Position numbers and translations under genes: made by a program
Part shown: piece after piece, positions 42,693 through 51,691 of the stretch
Layout of the letters: every line of letters begins with the position of its first letter
Numbering within the stretch: the stretch's first letter is position 1
The notes under the pieces: generated by a model
The model's input: the letters and a program-made list of their open reading frames with translations, nothing else
The model's database searches: none
Told to the model about the DNA's origin: nothing
NCBI RefSeq assembly: GCF_024612015.1
Contig: NZ_CP102512.1
Span: 6,138,001 to 6,202,000, forward strand
Source: Streptomyces sp. CA-210063
GTDB taxonomy: Bacteria; Actinomycetota; Actinomycetes; Streptomycetales; Streptomycetaceae
Direction of reading: 5' to 3'
Length of the DNA stretch: 64,000 nt

Positions 42693-43466
42693 CTAGGCTG
42701 CGGTTTCTGTGATGAGGACGGCGGTGGTCACCGGGCCCGGGGTATTACTGGTGGCTTCGCTGGCTACCGCTGCCCGGACGGCGCGGGCGACTTCCAGTGG
42801 ATGGTGTCCGGAGGCGACCGCGAGGTGGACCTCGATGTGTCGGCCGGGTGGATCGTCATGGTTCTCCACCTTGACCGGGTGGCTTCCCAGCATGGTGGTG
42901 AGGCGGGCGACGCCCGGAACGGCCGCTGCGACGTCGGCCAGCTCACTGATGGGCCCCCGCATGGATCCTGTTCCGGTCGCCGGGGCCGAGCTTCGCGCGG
43001 CTGCGGCTGCGGCTTCCGGCGGGGGCCTCATGGCCTTCTCTGCGGTCCGCGGCTTCACGCCTGTCTCCGGGCCCTCATGGAGATCGGTGACGCGCAGGTC
43101 GGCTGTCACGGTGGCCAGGCCGAGCCGTTCGGTGGCCGCGTTGAGCAGTGTGCTCCTCAACTGGTCCGTGGTCTCAGGCAGTGGCTGCCCGAGGGATGCT
43201 GTAAAGGCGGCTTCGATCCTGAGCGGGCCGGGTGGTAGCGCGCTGGCCGGCGGACGGACGGCTGGCTCGGATACGGGCTCGAGCGGTGCCGACCCGATGC
43301 GCAGGGTCTCCAGCCGGACACTGGGAATCTCAGCGGCCGCGCGCCCGAGGGCCCGGACGGCCGCTTGCTCGGTGATCCATGTCCCGTCGTCGGGCCCGCC
43401 GAGCGGGAGCAGTCTGCCCAGGTCGAGTTGATGCCGTACTGCCTGCGTCCACGCCTCGGTTTTCAC
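42693..43466 (-). CDS. Double Asp23-like protein (P10-family type), copy 2
   Basis: 257 residues from the GTG at 43466 (VKTEAWTQAVRHQLDLGRLL). It matches the copy at 24099 along its length with many substitutions: GTWITEQAAVRALGRAAAEI, LRIEAAFTASLGQPLPETTD, ELADVAAAVPGVARLTTMLG and HIEVHLAVASGHHPLEVARA. It ends a few residues earlier than copy 1, after VLITETAA. It is again divergent from an Asp23 operon, and a 650-nt gap with the small membrane gene separates it from the desaturase chimera. Confidence 0.82.
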   Translation of the reverse strand: MKTEAWTQAVRHQLDLGRLLPLGGPDDGTWITEQAAVRALGRAAAEIPSVRLETLRIGSAPLEPVSEPAVRPPASALPPGPLRIEAAFTASLGQPLPETTDQLRSTLLNAATERLGLATVTADLRVTDLHEGPETGVKPRTAEKAMRPPPEAAAAAARSSAPATGTGSMRGPISELADVAAAVPGVARLTTMLGSHPVKVENHDDPPGRHIEVHLAVASGHHPLEVARAVRAAVASEATSNTPGPVTTAVLITETAA

Positions 43467-43599
43467 CGGCCTCTCACCCTCCTTCTCCATGGCCGCGGGT
43501 TCTCTTCCTGCCGCACTGCGGAGCCCGGAGTGTCCGCGAGGGCTCCGGGCAGGGACGCTCGGGCCCCTCGTTGGACCACTCCGCCTCACAGTATGCATA

Positions 43600-43652
43600 T
43601 CGAGCAAAACGCCCTAACGAGAATATAATCTTAGTAAAGGGTGCAAAGTGGG
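43600..43652 (+). promoter_or_regulatory. Conserved promoter region of Asp23-AmaP operon, copy 2
   Basis: TATAAT at 43624-43629, with the same CTAAnGA and AGTAAnGGGTGC flanks as copy 1 (25038-25080). Conservation of these blocks while the bases between have diverged suggests they are functional. Confidence 0.65.
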
Positions 43653-43667
43653 CTTCTTGAGGGAGGG

Positions 43668-43703
43668 GTGACCTCGATGACCTCGATGACCTCGATGACA
43701 GAG
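43668..43703 (+). repeat. 9-nt start-codon repeat, four units
   Basis: GTGACCTCG, ATGACCTCG, ATGACCTCG and ATGACAGAG follow directly on a GGGAGGG site and give four in-frame start codons. Copy 1 has the single ATGACTGAG and the spacer AATATCCCG at this position, so the repeat arose after the copies separated. Confidence 0.88.
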
Positions 43704-44126
43704 AACACCGGCGTAAGGCAGGGCGTCGCGCCCGGTTCTCGCGGCCGGACGACCGTCGCCGATGTGGTGGTGGAGAAGATCGCGGGAATGGCGGCACGGG
43801 ACGTACGCGGCATCCATGCCCTCGGCAGCGGATTCGCGCGCTCGATGGGGTCCGTGCGGGAGCGCATGCCTGGTGCCGGTAGTGGCAAGTCCGTCACGCG
43901 CGGGGTCAGTGTCGAGGTCGGAGAGCTGCAGGCGGCCATCGATCTGGAGCTCGTCGTCGAATATGGCGTCGCGATCACGGACGTGGCCGCTGCGGTGCGG
44001 GAGAGCGTGATCTCCGCGGTGGAGCGGATGGCGGGTCGGGAGGTCGTGGAAGTCAACATCATGGTCAGCGACGTGAAGCTGCCCGACGAGGAGGACGAAG
44101 GGGAGGAGCGGCAGCGGATCCAGTAG
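43677..44126 (+). CDS. Asp23/Gls24 envelope stress protein, copy 2
   Basis: 149 residues if started at the ATG at 43677, which has the same 9-nt distance from the GGGAGG site as copy 1; the GTG at 43668 and ATGs at 43686 and 43695 are also possible. The N-terminus is MTSMTSMTENTGVRQGVAPG. Bases from 43824 to the end are identical to copy 1, so the last 100 residues are the same in both proteins (GVSVEVGELQAAIDLELVVE and so on). It heads the second Asp23-AmaP operon. Confidence 0.92.
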   Translation: MTSMTSMTENTGVRQGVAPGSRGRTTVADVVVEKIAGMAARDVRGIHALGSGFARSMGSVRERMPGAGSGKSVTRGVSVEVGELQAAIDLELVVEYGVAITDVAAAVRESVISAVERMAGREVVEVNIMVSDVKLPDEEDEGEERQRIQ

Positions 44127-44162
44127 CCGGGGCGGCAGCCCGCTTGAGTGAAGGAGCGCGAA

Positions 44163-44390
44163 ATGAGCAGGGCCGTGGTGGGCTTGATGGCCGGAATGGC
44201 GCTGGGTTTCGCCGCGTATTTCGGTGACTTCTGGGCTTTCGTGCTGGTGCTGGGGCTGGGTGTCGTCGGTCTCGTGCTCGGGCGTTTCATGGAAGGTGAT
44301 CTCGAGCCGGGCGATTTCGTCCGCCGCCGGGATCGGCAGGAGCGGATTCGTGACGACCGGCGGCGGACTCGGGGGGACTGGCGGCAGTGA
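44163..44390 (+). CDS. DUF2273 small membrane protein, copy 2
   Basis: 75 residues, nearly identical to the protein at 25575. The first part of the gene is base-for-base the same (to 44239); the later part differs at several sites (VLVLGLGVVGLVLGRF, RDRQERIRDDRRRTRGDW). Overlaps the next gene by 4 nt. Confidence 0.92.
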   Translation: MSRAVVGLMAGMALGFAAYFGDFWAFVLVLGLGVVGLVLGRFMEGDLEPGDFVRRRDRQERIRDDRRRTRGDWRQ

Positions 44391-44833
44391 CCGGTGAAGT
44401 GGATCGGCGTCCGGGTGTCCCCCGTGGGGAGCGGGGCGCGATCACCGTCGCCGACCGGGTCGTCGCGAAGATCGCTTCCCGGGTGGCGCGTGAGGCGCTG
44501 AGCAGGTTCACCGAGCCGACCGGCCACGTACCACCCGGCCGCCGCACGCCACACGTGAACACATCCGTGCGGCGGGCACCGGAGCGGAACCCCGCAGGGC
44601 CGGACGCCGAGTCTGCCGACAGGCGGCAGGCGGTGCTCGGCGAGGCGCGGATGCGTATCACCGTCGAGCTCGGCTATCCGTCCGACATCGGGGCGCAGTG
44701 CGCCGCGGTGCGCCGGGAGGTCACCGAGCGGATCAGGGCATGGGCCGGCATGGAGGTGTCCGACCTCGTGGTGACGGTCGAGAGGCTGCACTCGGCGCAT
44801 ACGCGGCACACGGACGGGGAGAGGGTGAGATGA
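44387..44833 (+). CDS. Asp23/Gls24-like protein, second paralog, copy 2
   Basis: 148 residues, aligned without gaps to the protein at 25799 with about one difference in seven. The GTG start overlaps the DUF2273 stop. The core is TVADRVVAKIASRVAREALS, RITVELGYPSDIGAQCAAVR, REVTERIRAWAGMEVSDLVV. It has the same Arg/Pro-rich middle insertion and an ATGA overlap with DUF6286. Confidence 0.88.
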   Translation: MTGEVDRRPGVPRGERGAITVADRVVAKIASRVAREALSRFTEPTGHVPPGRRTPHVNTSVRRAPERNPAGPDAESADRRQAVLGEARMRITVELGYPSDIGAQCAAVRREVTERIRAWAGMEVSDLVVTVERLHSAHTRHTDGERVR

Positions 44834-45516
44834 GCGCGAACACCTGGCGGCAGCCGACCGGCGACAGCGCCCCTCCCGCCGATTCCGGACCGGCGGCTCC
44901 GTCCGCCGACGACCCCCCGGGGACGGGCGCGGATGCGACGGCGGCGAGGGACGAATCAGGCCGGCCGGCGCGCCGCTTCTGGTCGGCGCGGCGGATTCCC
45001 GCCGCCGTGGTTGCCCTGCTGTCCGCCGCGGCCACGGGACTGCTCCTGTACGACGTGGTCTCGGTGCGGGCAGGCCGAAACGCGATGCGCTGGCGGCGGC
45101 GGCTCGCCGAGGAACTGGCCACACGGCCACTGGACGACACCTGGATGATCGTCGGGGCCGCCGTGGCGATGGCCCTCGGTCTGTGGCTCTTCCTGCTGGC
45201 GGTGACGCCGGGTCTGCGCAGGCTGCTGTCCATGCGGCGGCCCACCGGCATCCCCAGGACGGAGGAGGTCCGCGCCGGGCTCGACCGCCGTGCGGCCGCC
45301 CTGGTTCTGCGCGACCGGGCCGTGCAGGTACCCGGTGTCCGGTCGGCACGGATCGCTGTCGGCCGGCGGAAGGTCAAAGCCCGGGCCCGGGCACATTTCC
45401 GCGACCTTGAGGAGGTCCGCGCGGACCTGGACGCCACGCTGGGGGAAACCGTGAGGTCCTTGCGTCTCGCCCGGCAACCCACGCTGACCGTGCACGTCCG
45501 GCGCCCGAAGGACTGA
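44830..45516 (+). CDS. DUF6286 membrane protein, copy 2
   Basis: 228 residues. The disordered N-terminus has diverged most from copy 1; the two spans (IPAAVVALLSAAATGLLLYD, WMIVGAAVAMALGLWLFLLA) and the C-terminal Asp23-like part (VPGVRSARIAVGRRKVKARA, DLDATLGETVRSLRLA) are kept. It is one residue shorter. Purifying selection on the membrane and C-terminal parts is suggested. Confidence 0.88.
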   Translation: MSANTWRQPTGDSAPPADSGPAAPSADDPPGTGADATAARDESGRPARRFWSARRIPAAVVALLSAAATGLLLYDVVSVRAGRNAMRWRRRLAEELATRPLDDTWMIVGAAVAMALGLWLFLLAVTPGLRRLLSMRRPTGIPRTEEVRAGLDRRAAALVLRDRAVQVPGVRSARIAVGRRKVKARARAHFRDLEEVRADLDATLGETVRSLRLARQPTLTVHVRRPKD

Positions 45517-45526
45517 GGCGATCCTG

Positions 45527-46120
45527 ATGCTCAAGACAGTGAACCGGGTGCTCCTGGGGCTTCTCGGCCTCGGACTGTTCGCCCTGGGCGGCGGCGTCCT
45601 GCTGGGCGGGCTGGATCTGCAGCGCCACTGGGATTTCGGCATGCCGGGCTGGTGGCCCTTCCTCGGACCGGACGATGTGGTGCTGGGCATCGAGGGACGC
45701 ACCCGGTGGCGGGACGAGGGCTGGTGGTGGCCGACCGTCATCGCGGTGCTCGCCGTGCTGCTGGCCCTGCTGCTGTGGTGGCTCCTCGCGCAACGCGCAC
45801 ACCGCCTGGGCCAGGTCCTTGTCGACAGCGAGGACGGCGCGGCGGCCCGACTCAACGGCCGCACGCTGGAGGACGCCATCGAGCAAGAGGCGCAAGCCCT
45901 GGACGGGGTCTCACGGGCTCATGTACGGCTGACGGGCCGACGTACCGCTCCCACCGCACGCGTACGGCTGCTGCTGGAGCCTCACGCCGATCCAGCGCGG
46001 ACTCTGGGACACCTGAGCCGGGAAACGCTCGCACACGCACGGGACTCGGCCGGCCTGGACCACCTCCCCTCGAAGGTCCGACTCCGGGAAGCCCGCCACC
46101 GCGCCCGACGCACCGCCTGA
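45527..46120 (+). CDS. amaP: AmaP, alkaline shock response membrane anchor, copy 2
   Basis: 197 residues, the same length as copy 1. MLKTVNRVLLGLLGLGLFAL, then the Trp-rich loop, the second span VIAVLAVLLALLLWWLLAQR and the Asp23-like domain (ALDGVSRAHVRLTGRRTAPT) are all conserved. It starts 10 nt after DUF6286. All five genes of the second operon are open, so this copy looks functional even though its flanking genes are broken. Confidence 0.92.
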   Translation: MLKTVNRVLLGLLGLGLFALGGGVLLGGLDLQRHWDFGMPGWWPFLGPDDVVLGIEGRTRWRDEGWWWPTVIAVLAVLLALLLWWLLAQRAHRLGQVLVDSEDGAAARLNGRTLEDAIEQEAQALDGVSRAHVRLTGRRTAPTARVRLLLEPHADPARTLGHLSRETLAHARDSAGLDHLPSKVRLREARHRARRTA

Positions 46121-46289
46121 GATCCCTGGGCCAAAGCGGATGCCGCCGCTGTTTGGTAGCGGCCTGTGTGCAGGGGCCGTCACGTACCACTCCAAGGCCG
46201 ACGCGACACCGAGCACAGTCACAGCGTGTCCCGCCGTACTCGAGAGGCCACGCAGATCCCGCGCAGTTCCTTGCCGGAGGCATCCCGTC

Positions 46290-46349
46290 ATGGTCCTCTT
46301 CCTGACCCTGCTCATCGCCGGAATCGCGCTCGGTGTACGCGTTGCGTGA
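46290..46349 (+). pseudogene. Truncated small hydrophobic protein, copy 2
   Basis: Reads MVLFLTLLIAGIALGVRVA then stop. The first 14 residues match the protein at 27931; after ATCGCGCTCG (about 46331) the DNA switches to unrelated sequence. This is the right-hand break of the duplicated block. A GGAGG site is still present. Confidence 0.85.
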
Positions 46350-46495
46350 CCGCGGGTTGGTGACGGTCAATGCGGTGATGCGGGCGTCCGGGTGCGGGTC
46401 ACGCAGGCCGGGGGCTTCTATCTTGAGCACGGCCATCACCTGGATCACCCGGATCACCTGGATCACCCGGATCACCCTGACCACGCCGATGGTGA
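46332..46495 (-). pseudogene. 5' fragment of a gene starting in 9-nt start-codon repeats
   Basis: On the minus strand GTGATCC(A/G)G units repeat about four times, followed by GTGATGGCC, then MAVLKIEAPGLRDPHPDARI and TALTVTNPRSRNAYT before the block junction at about 46332. Each repeat unit holds an in-frame GTG. TALTVTNPRSRNAYT resembles the first strand of crotonase-type enzymes, but this is too short to be sure. The 3' part was lost when copy 2 was joined here. No clear ribosome binding site was found. Confidence 0.5.
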
Positions 46496-46589
46496 CACGG
46501 GGGCGCTTCCGGTCGGGGAAGGCCAGGTGCCGCCTCAGTAGCTGGCGACAGCCCCCGCTCCGCGGCAACGGGCAGAGCCCAATGCCGTA

Positions 46590-47277
46590 CAGCGAGAGGC
46601 CCGTCGCCCGGGTCGCGGCGTGCCAAGGCGAGGGACCTCGTCGAGCGGCTTGTCGCCGAAGGGCGCGTCACGATTTCTGAGCCCGACGAGGACGAGCTGA
46701 CGGAGTGGCGACTCGTCATCGACTGCGCGAAGCGGCACGGCCTGCCCCGCAGGGCAAGCGCATCGCCCGCCACCGGTCCGAGTGCCCGCGCAACTCGTTC
46801 CCCACACCCGGTTGCGGTGGCTCTGCGGGATGACGAGGGGCGGCTGGCGATGCCGTCCGCGCTCGGGCGGGCGCTACTGCTGTTCCAGGGTTTTGTCGCG
46901 GAAGCCGTACGGCGGGGACACGGGATCAAGGATCACCCGGTCGCCGATCACCATCGCAGCCGTACGTACACCTACAACAGGCAGCATTTCCCCTCGCGCT
47001 ACTCGCGACACGAAGGCGAGCTGGGTGTGCTCGTCTGCGGGTTCACCTACGCCGTCACGGTCCAGCAGGAATATCCGCAGTTCCCTGATCCGGAGCGCTC
47101 CGGGAAGCTCGTGATCGAGCTCGGCTACAGCACGTCCGGTCGGCAGTGCACTTGGGCTGATCGCAAGCGCTCGGTTGCCGGAGGACATCCTCGGCGGGTG
47201 CTCCGGGAGATCGAGATCCAGGCTGTGGAGGATGCTCAGCGCAAGGTCGACAGGAGCGGGCCAAGGTCCGCCGCTGA
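46590..47277 (+). pseudogene. Decayed Streptomyces hypothetical protein gene, several frameshifts
   Basis: Fragments of one protein can be followed in changing frames: ARDLVERLVAEGRVTISEPD, EDELTEWRLVIDCAKRHGLP, then LGRALLLFQGFVAEAVRRGH, KLVIELGYSTSGRQCTWADR, LPEDILGG, VLREIEIQAVEDAQRKVDR and ERAKVRR to a stop at 47277. At least three indels interrupt it. The order and style match a family common in Streptomyces genomes that has no assigned function. No intact start is present. Confidence 0.7.
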
Positions 47278-47693
47278 GAGCCGTGTCGTTGTCTCTGCTG
47301 GTACTGGTGTCGCATTGTCGGGGAGCCTGCGACCGAACGGCCCGCCTGACGTTTTCCAGCAGAGGCTCGCCGACCAGGTGGAACCGTGCCAGGTGCGGTG
47401 GCAGGCCCGACTTGCGGTGGCAGGCCCGACTTGCCGTGGAGGAGCCCGCCCGCCGGCCAGGCGATCCACGCGACGCGAGGCCCCTGTAGACCTGCGCGTG
47501 GACAAACATGCCGAATGCTGAATAATCGGATATAAGTGTGCATTCTGTGGGAGGGGTCGGGAGGTGACAGAACGAGATTCGGGACGCCTCGGGAAGACCT
47601 CGCAGACGACACGTGGCCAGAGCCTGAAACGATCCGACGCGAGTGCGGGGTCTCCGGCAGTGCATCGATCCGATGCAGGAGGAGACAGACACC
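47278..47693. other. Intergenic stretch with a 20-bp duplication
   Basis: GTGGCAGGCCCGACTTGCGG and GTGGCAGGCCCGACTTGCCG occur in tandem at about 47398-47437. No gene is supported. The sequence before 47694 probably carries the promoter for the GvpY-like gene; TAATCGGATATAAGT (about 47521-47535) is AT-rich and could be a -10 region. Confidence 0.45.
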
Positions 47694-48305
47694 ATGAAGA
47701 ACGGTCAGGTACCAGTAGCCCTCGCCAGCGCCTACCTCCTCGGACGCTCGCACAAGATGCGGTGGGCGCTGCCGCTTGCCGGCATAGCGGCGGGCAGTCG
47801 CCTCCGTTCTGGCGGCGGCGGGATAGGGGCAGATCTCCTGAAGTCCCCCGAGATCAACAAGCTCACGCAGACCTTGCGTGACGAGTTGCTGTCGGCGGGC
47901 AAGACGGCCGCCGTGGCTGCGGTCGGCAGTCGCATCGACTCATTGAGCGACCGGATGCAACGACGAGCTTCGTCGCTTCGCGCCGGACCGGAGGCGGAGG
48001 AGCCCCGCGACGAGGAAGAAGAGCCGCGCGGCGAGGAAGAGGAGGAAGAGGAGGAGCCGGGCGAGGAAGAAGAGAAGGAAGAGCCGGCCGAGAAGGCCAA
48101 GCAGCGGGAGAAGGGGCGCTCTGCGCAGACCCGGGCCCCCAGCGGCGGCCGTACGAGGACGCGGGCCACTCTTCCCGCTGCGGACAAGAAGAAGACCCGC
48201 GGGAGCAACAGTAAGAGCACGAGCCGCAAGACCGCCAGTAGCCGCAGGACCGCGAGTTCCGGGTCGTCCGGTAGTGGCGGGTCCGCACAGCGAGGCCGAG
48301 GGTGA
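47694..48305 (+). CDS. GvpY-like protein (gas vesicle cluster type), orphan
   Basis: 203 residues from the ATG at 47694 with AGGAGGAG about 10 nt upstream. The N-terminus MKNGQVPVALASAYLLGRSH and KMRWALPLAGIAAGSR, then INKLTQTLRDELLSAGKTAA and IDSLSDRMQRRAS, followed by a very acidic Glu stretch and a Lys/Ser/Arg-rich tail (ADKKKTRGSNSKSTSRKTAS), match the protein encoded as gvpY in Streptomyces gas vesicle clusters, sometimes labelled DNA primase. Here it is followed 6 nt later by a GvpZ-like gene, with no gvpA, gvpF, gvpJ, gvpK or gvpL. The role is therefore unclear. Confidence 0.72.
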   Translation: MKNGQVPVALASAYLLGRSHKMRWALPLAGIAAGSRLRSGGGGIGADLLKSPEINKLTQTLRDELLSAGKTAAVAAVGSRIDSLSDRMQRRASSLRAGPEAEEPRDEEEEPRGEEEEEEEEPGEEEEKEEPAEKAKQREKGRSAQTRAPSGGRTRTRATLPAADKKKTRGSNSKSTSRKTASSRRTASSGSSGSGGSAQRGRG

Positions 48306-48311
48306 TGACGT

Positions 48312-49379
<1,068 letters not shown>

Positions 49380-49539
49380 GCGTGTTGACCGTAGCCAGCC
49401 AGCCAGCAACTCCCTTGAGGTTCCTTGCGTGACCTCCTCACGACGCGCCCACCTCCCCCGGCTGAATGCAGCCGCCAACTCGAAGACGGCCGGTCCGGCG
49501 GTTGCCCTTCCAGGCTCGTCTCCGCCCACTGGAGGCGGT

Positions 49540-50021
49540 TGCGTCTGGTGACGACGAAGAATGCGTTGGGCATCAGCCATACGACGCGCTGGAGCAGGCG
49601 CTCGAAGTCGCGGTGGGTGCGGTCACCGGTGTCCTCGAAGGTGTCCAACAGGATCACCGGCAGTGCGCCGCTGTCGGCCGGGAGCTGGGCCAGGTCCCAG
49701 GCGAGAAGGTGCGGGTAGAAGCTGAGGGCTTCCAGGTCGGGCTCGGCCTCCAGGAGGTCGGCAAGGCGCGAGCAGCCAGCAAGGGCGCGTACGGACTGGC
49801 GCCGCTCGCGTGACGCCTTGATGAGCGCACCGGCCCCGTGGCCGAGCGCGCCCCCGACGGTGCCGGGCAGGAGCATGGCCCTGGGCGACGTCGCTGAGGG
49901 CGGACTGTATCTGCTGGGGCAGGGCGGCAGCGGCGCTGAAGCGGCTCAGCAGCCCGCCTCGGCGCAGGTAGTCCTCGATCGGTTCGCCCGGGTGGTTGTG
50001 CTCCCAGTAGCGGCGCAGGGC
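49540..50021 (-). pseudogene. Internal fragment of a large ATPase, frameshifted
   Basis: From LRRYWEHNHPGEPIEDYLRR, GGLLSRFSAAAALPQQIQSA (to 49877), a single extra base shifts the frame, and it continues MLLPGTVGGALGHGAGALIK, LEAEPDLEALSFYPHLLAWD, LPVILLDTFEDTGDRTHRDF, VVWLMPNAFFVVTRRNRLQW. VILLDTFED is a Walker B-like motif and the last segment a sensor-like motif of a NACHT/STAND-type ATPase. Both ends of the gene are missing. Confidence 0.65.
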
Positions 50022-50399
50022 GAGGAGGGCGTCGTGGATACGCCGGGCGGTGCCGGTCTTCCGCCAGGCGTCCCGGACGCCGATCTCCTTCAGGGCCATG
50101 GTCGGATGCTTGGTGTACTTGTTCGCCGGCGCTGGGCTGGTGCGCTGCCAGTAGCGGTCGCCGTGCTCGATGGTGTTGCCGTAGGCGTAGCCGACCGGAT
50201 GCCCGTCCGCGTACGCGAGGACGGCAACGAACCCCGGCTCGGTGCCGTGCCGGTCCAGGCGTTCGCCGAACGCGGTGACCGCGTGGTTCGGCATATGGAG
50301 CAGGGGGGCGCGCACCTCGGCGTACACGTCGAGGAGATCTCCGCGGACGGCGTTGAGGTCGGTGAACGTACGCAGTTCGATGGCGGGCGCTGTGGTCAT
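50022..50399 (-). pseudogene. GNAT acetyltransferase lacking its C-terminus, fused to the ATPase fragment
   Basis: From the ATG at 50399 with GGAGG 6 nt upstream the frame reads MTTAPAIELRTFTDLNAVRG, DLLDVYAEVRAPLLHMPNHA, FVAVLAYADGHPVGYAYGNT and EIGVRDAWRKTGTARRIHDA, the first three quarters of a GNAT enzyme with the R/G-x-x-G/A loop (RKTGTA). After ALLA the sequence changes in frame into the ATPase fragment, so the last strands are missing and activity is unlikely. The frame is open to 49623. Confidence 0.72.
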
Positions 50400-50624
50400 G
50401 GGCCATCCTCCAGGCGCGGTGTGCTCGGTCCAGGTCTGCACGGTGGAACTGCCCGGCGCGGTGGCGCGTAGCGCGGCCCCGAACTCCTGCAGCATGCGCG
50501 TTACCCGGGCGTGCTGGGTGGCGGTTTCGGCGGGGACCTTCATCGCGGTGGCCGTGGCGGCGTCGGGGGCGCCCTGGGTGAGCTGGGCGTGTGCGAGCCG
50601 GGTGGTGGTGATGGGCCGGGCCGC
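50400..50624 (-). pseudogene. XRE-TPR regulator, C-terminal fragment
   Basis: RPITTTRLAHAQLTQGAPDA, then VTRMLQEFGAALRATAPGSS, TVQTWTEHTAPGGWP. The last part resembles the end of Streptomyces XRE regulators with TPR repeats. It starts abruptly at about 50624 where the integrase remnant on the other strand begins. Confidence 0.55.
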
Positions 50625-51329
50625 GGGCTGCGACGGGGCGAGGCGTGCGGCCAGAAGTGGACCGACACCAACCTGGACGCCGGTCTCATCACCGTCGCCA
50701 AGCAACCCGTCGTGGACGGCTGGGAGGTGTACGAGGACGACCCCAAGACCGACGTCGGCGCACGGACCATCGCGCTCGACTCCGACACGGTCCAGGCCCT
50801 CAAGCGGCACCGCGCTCAGCAGGACCAGGACCGTAAGGAGTGGGAGAACGCCTGGGTGGAGACCGGCCGCGTCTTCACCCAGGAAAACGGTGAGATGCTC
50901 CACCCCGCCAATGTCACACGGCGGTTCATCGAGCTGTACGAGGAGATCGACCTCCCGCCGGTCCGGCTCCACGACCTCCGCCACGGCGCCGCGACCCTCG
51001 CCCACGCGGCCGGGGCCGACCTGAAGGACGTCCAGGAGATGCTCGGCCACTCCTCGATCATCATCACGGCCGACACGTACACGAGCCTGCTCCCCGAGGC
51101 CGACCTCGCCATCGCCGAGGCCGCTGCTCGTCTCGTACCGCGCGCCCGCGCCACCTCCGAGAACACCACTCCGGAGGCGGAGCCTGAACCCGACGGCGAG
51201 GAAAAGCCTGGCCCGGAGTCCATGCCGGATGATGCTGATCCGTCGGGGGAAATATCGGGGCCTGGCGACTCATCCGCTCACGCACCGCTCACGCAAACGG
51301 CCCCGGACGAGACGTCCGAGGCCGAGTAG
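50625..51329 (+). pseudogene. int: Phage-type tyrosine integrase, catalytic domain only
   Basis: 234 codons from GLRRGEACGQKWTDTNLD to a stop at 51329. The catalytic Arg of RRGEA, HDLRHGAATLAHAAGADLKD, then VQEMLGHSSIIITADTYTSL give the R, HxxR, H and Y residues. The N-terminal arm-binding and SAM-like domains, with the start codon, are missing: at 50620-50625 the DNA switches to the antisense XRE fragment. The tail from about residue 180 is acidic and Pro-rich. It lies 45 nt from tRNA-Arg and points towards it, the arrangement of site-specific elements. Confidence 0.85.
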
Positions 51330-51373
51330 GAGTCCTCCTTGGGGGAGAAACACCAGGTCAGAGCAGTAATGCG

Positions 51374-51418
51374 CTGTGCCCCCGGCAGGATTCGAACCTG
51401 CGACACCCGCTTTAGGAG
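51374..51418 (-). other. att-like core in tRNA-Arg(CCT), intact side
   Basis: 45 bp identical to 39241-39285. It lies within the 3' part of the intact tRNA gene, with identity ending at GGAG in the anticodon loop. Confidence 0.9.
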
Positions 51419-51449
51419 AGCGGTGCTCTATCCCCTGAGCTACGAAGGC
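51377..51449 (-). tRNA. tRNA-Arg (anticodon CCT)
   Basis: The minus strand folds as a complete cloverleaf: acceptor GCCTTCG with CGGGGGC (two G:U pairs), D arm GCTC...GAGC, anticodon stem CCGCT/AGCGG around the loop CTCCTAA, T arm GCAGG/CCTGC with loop TTCGAAT, and discriminator A. The anticodon is CCT, which reads AGG. CCA is not encoded. The gene forms one end of the island. Confidence 0.96.
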
Positions 51450-51691
51450 GGGGATCTGTCGGAAAACGTGTCTGAAATTCGTCCGAAGCTGGATGAATCT
51501 CGATCCGTTGGGTCCCGACAGGTCTGTGGTAGCACGGCCGACAACGGCTGCGCCACCGCCGACAGTGTAGCGGGTGGCCTGGTGGTGGCAGGTGACTCCT
51601 GGGTGGTGCGGCCGTCCGTGCGGGGTGGGCGGAAGGGGGGGGCAGTTGGGCTGGGCTCGGTACGGGCGCCGGCGCCAGCTTCGGTCGAGTG
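51450..51691. other. Intergenic
   Basis: 240 nt between the tRNA 5' end and the convergent end of the peptidase gene. It must carry the tRNA promoter, but none is obvious. Confidence 0.4.

Noticed and set aside
43668..43703. Start-codon repeat as an assembly duplication
   Set aside because: Units differ slightly (GTG or ATG, last unit ACAGAG) and similar repeats with other sequences occur at two more sites, so an artefact is unlikely.
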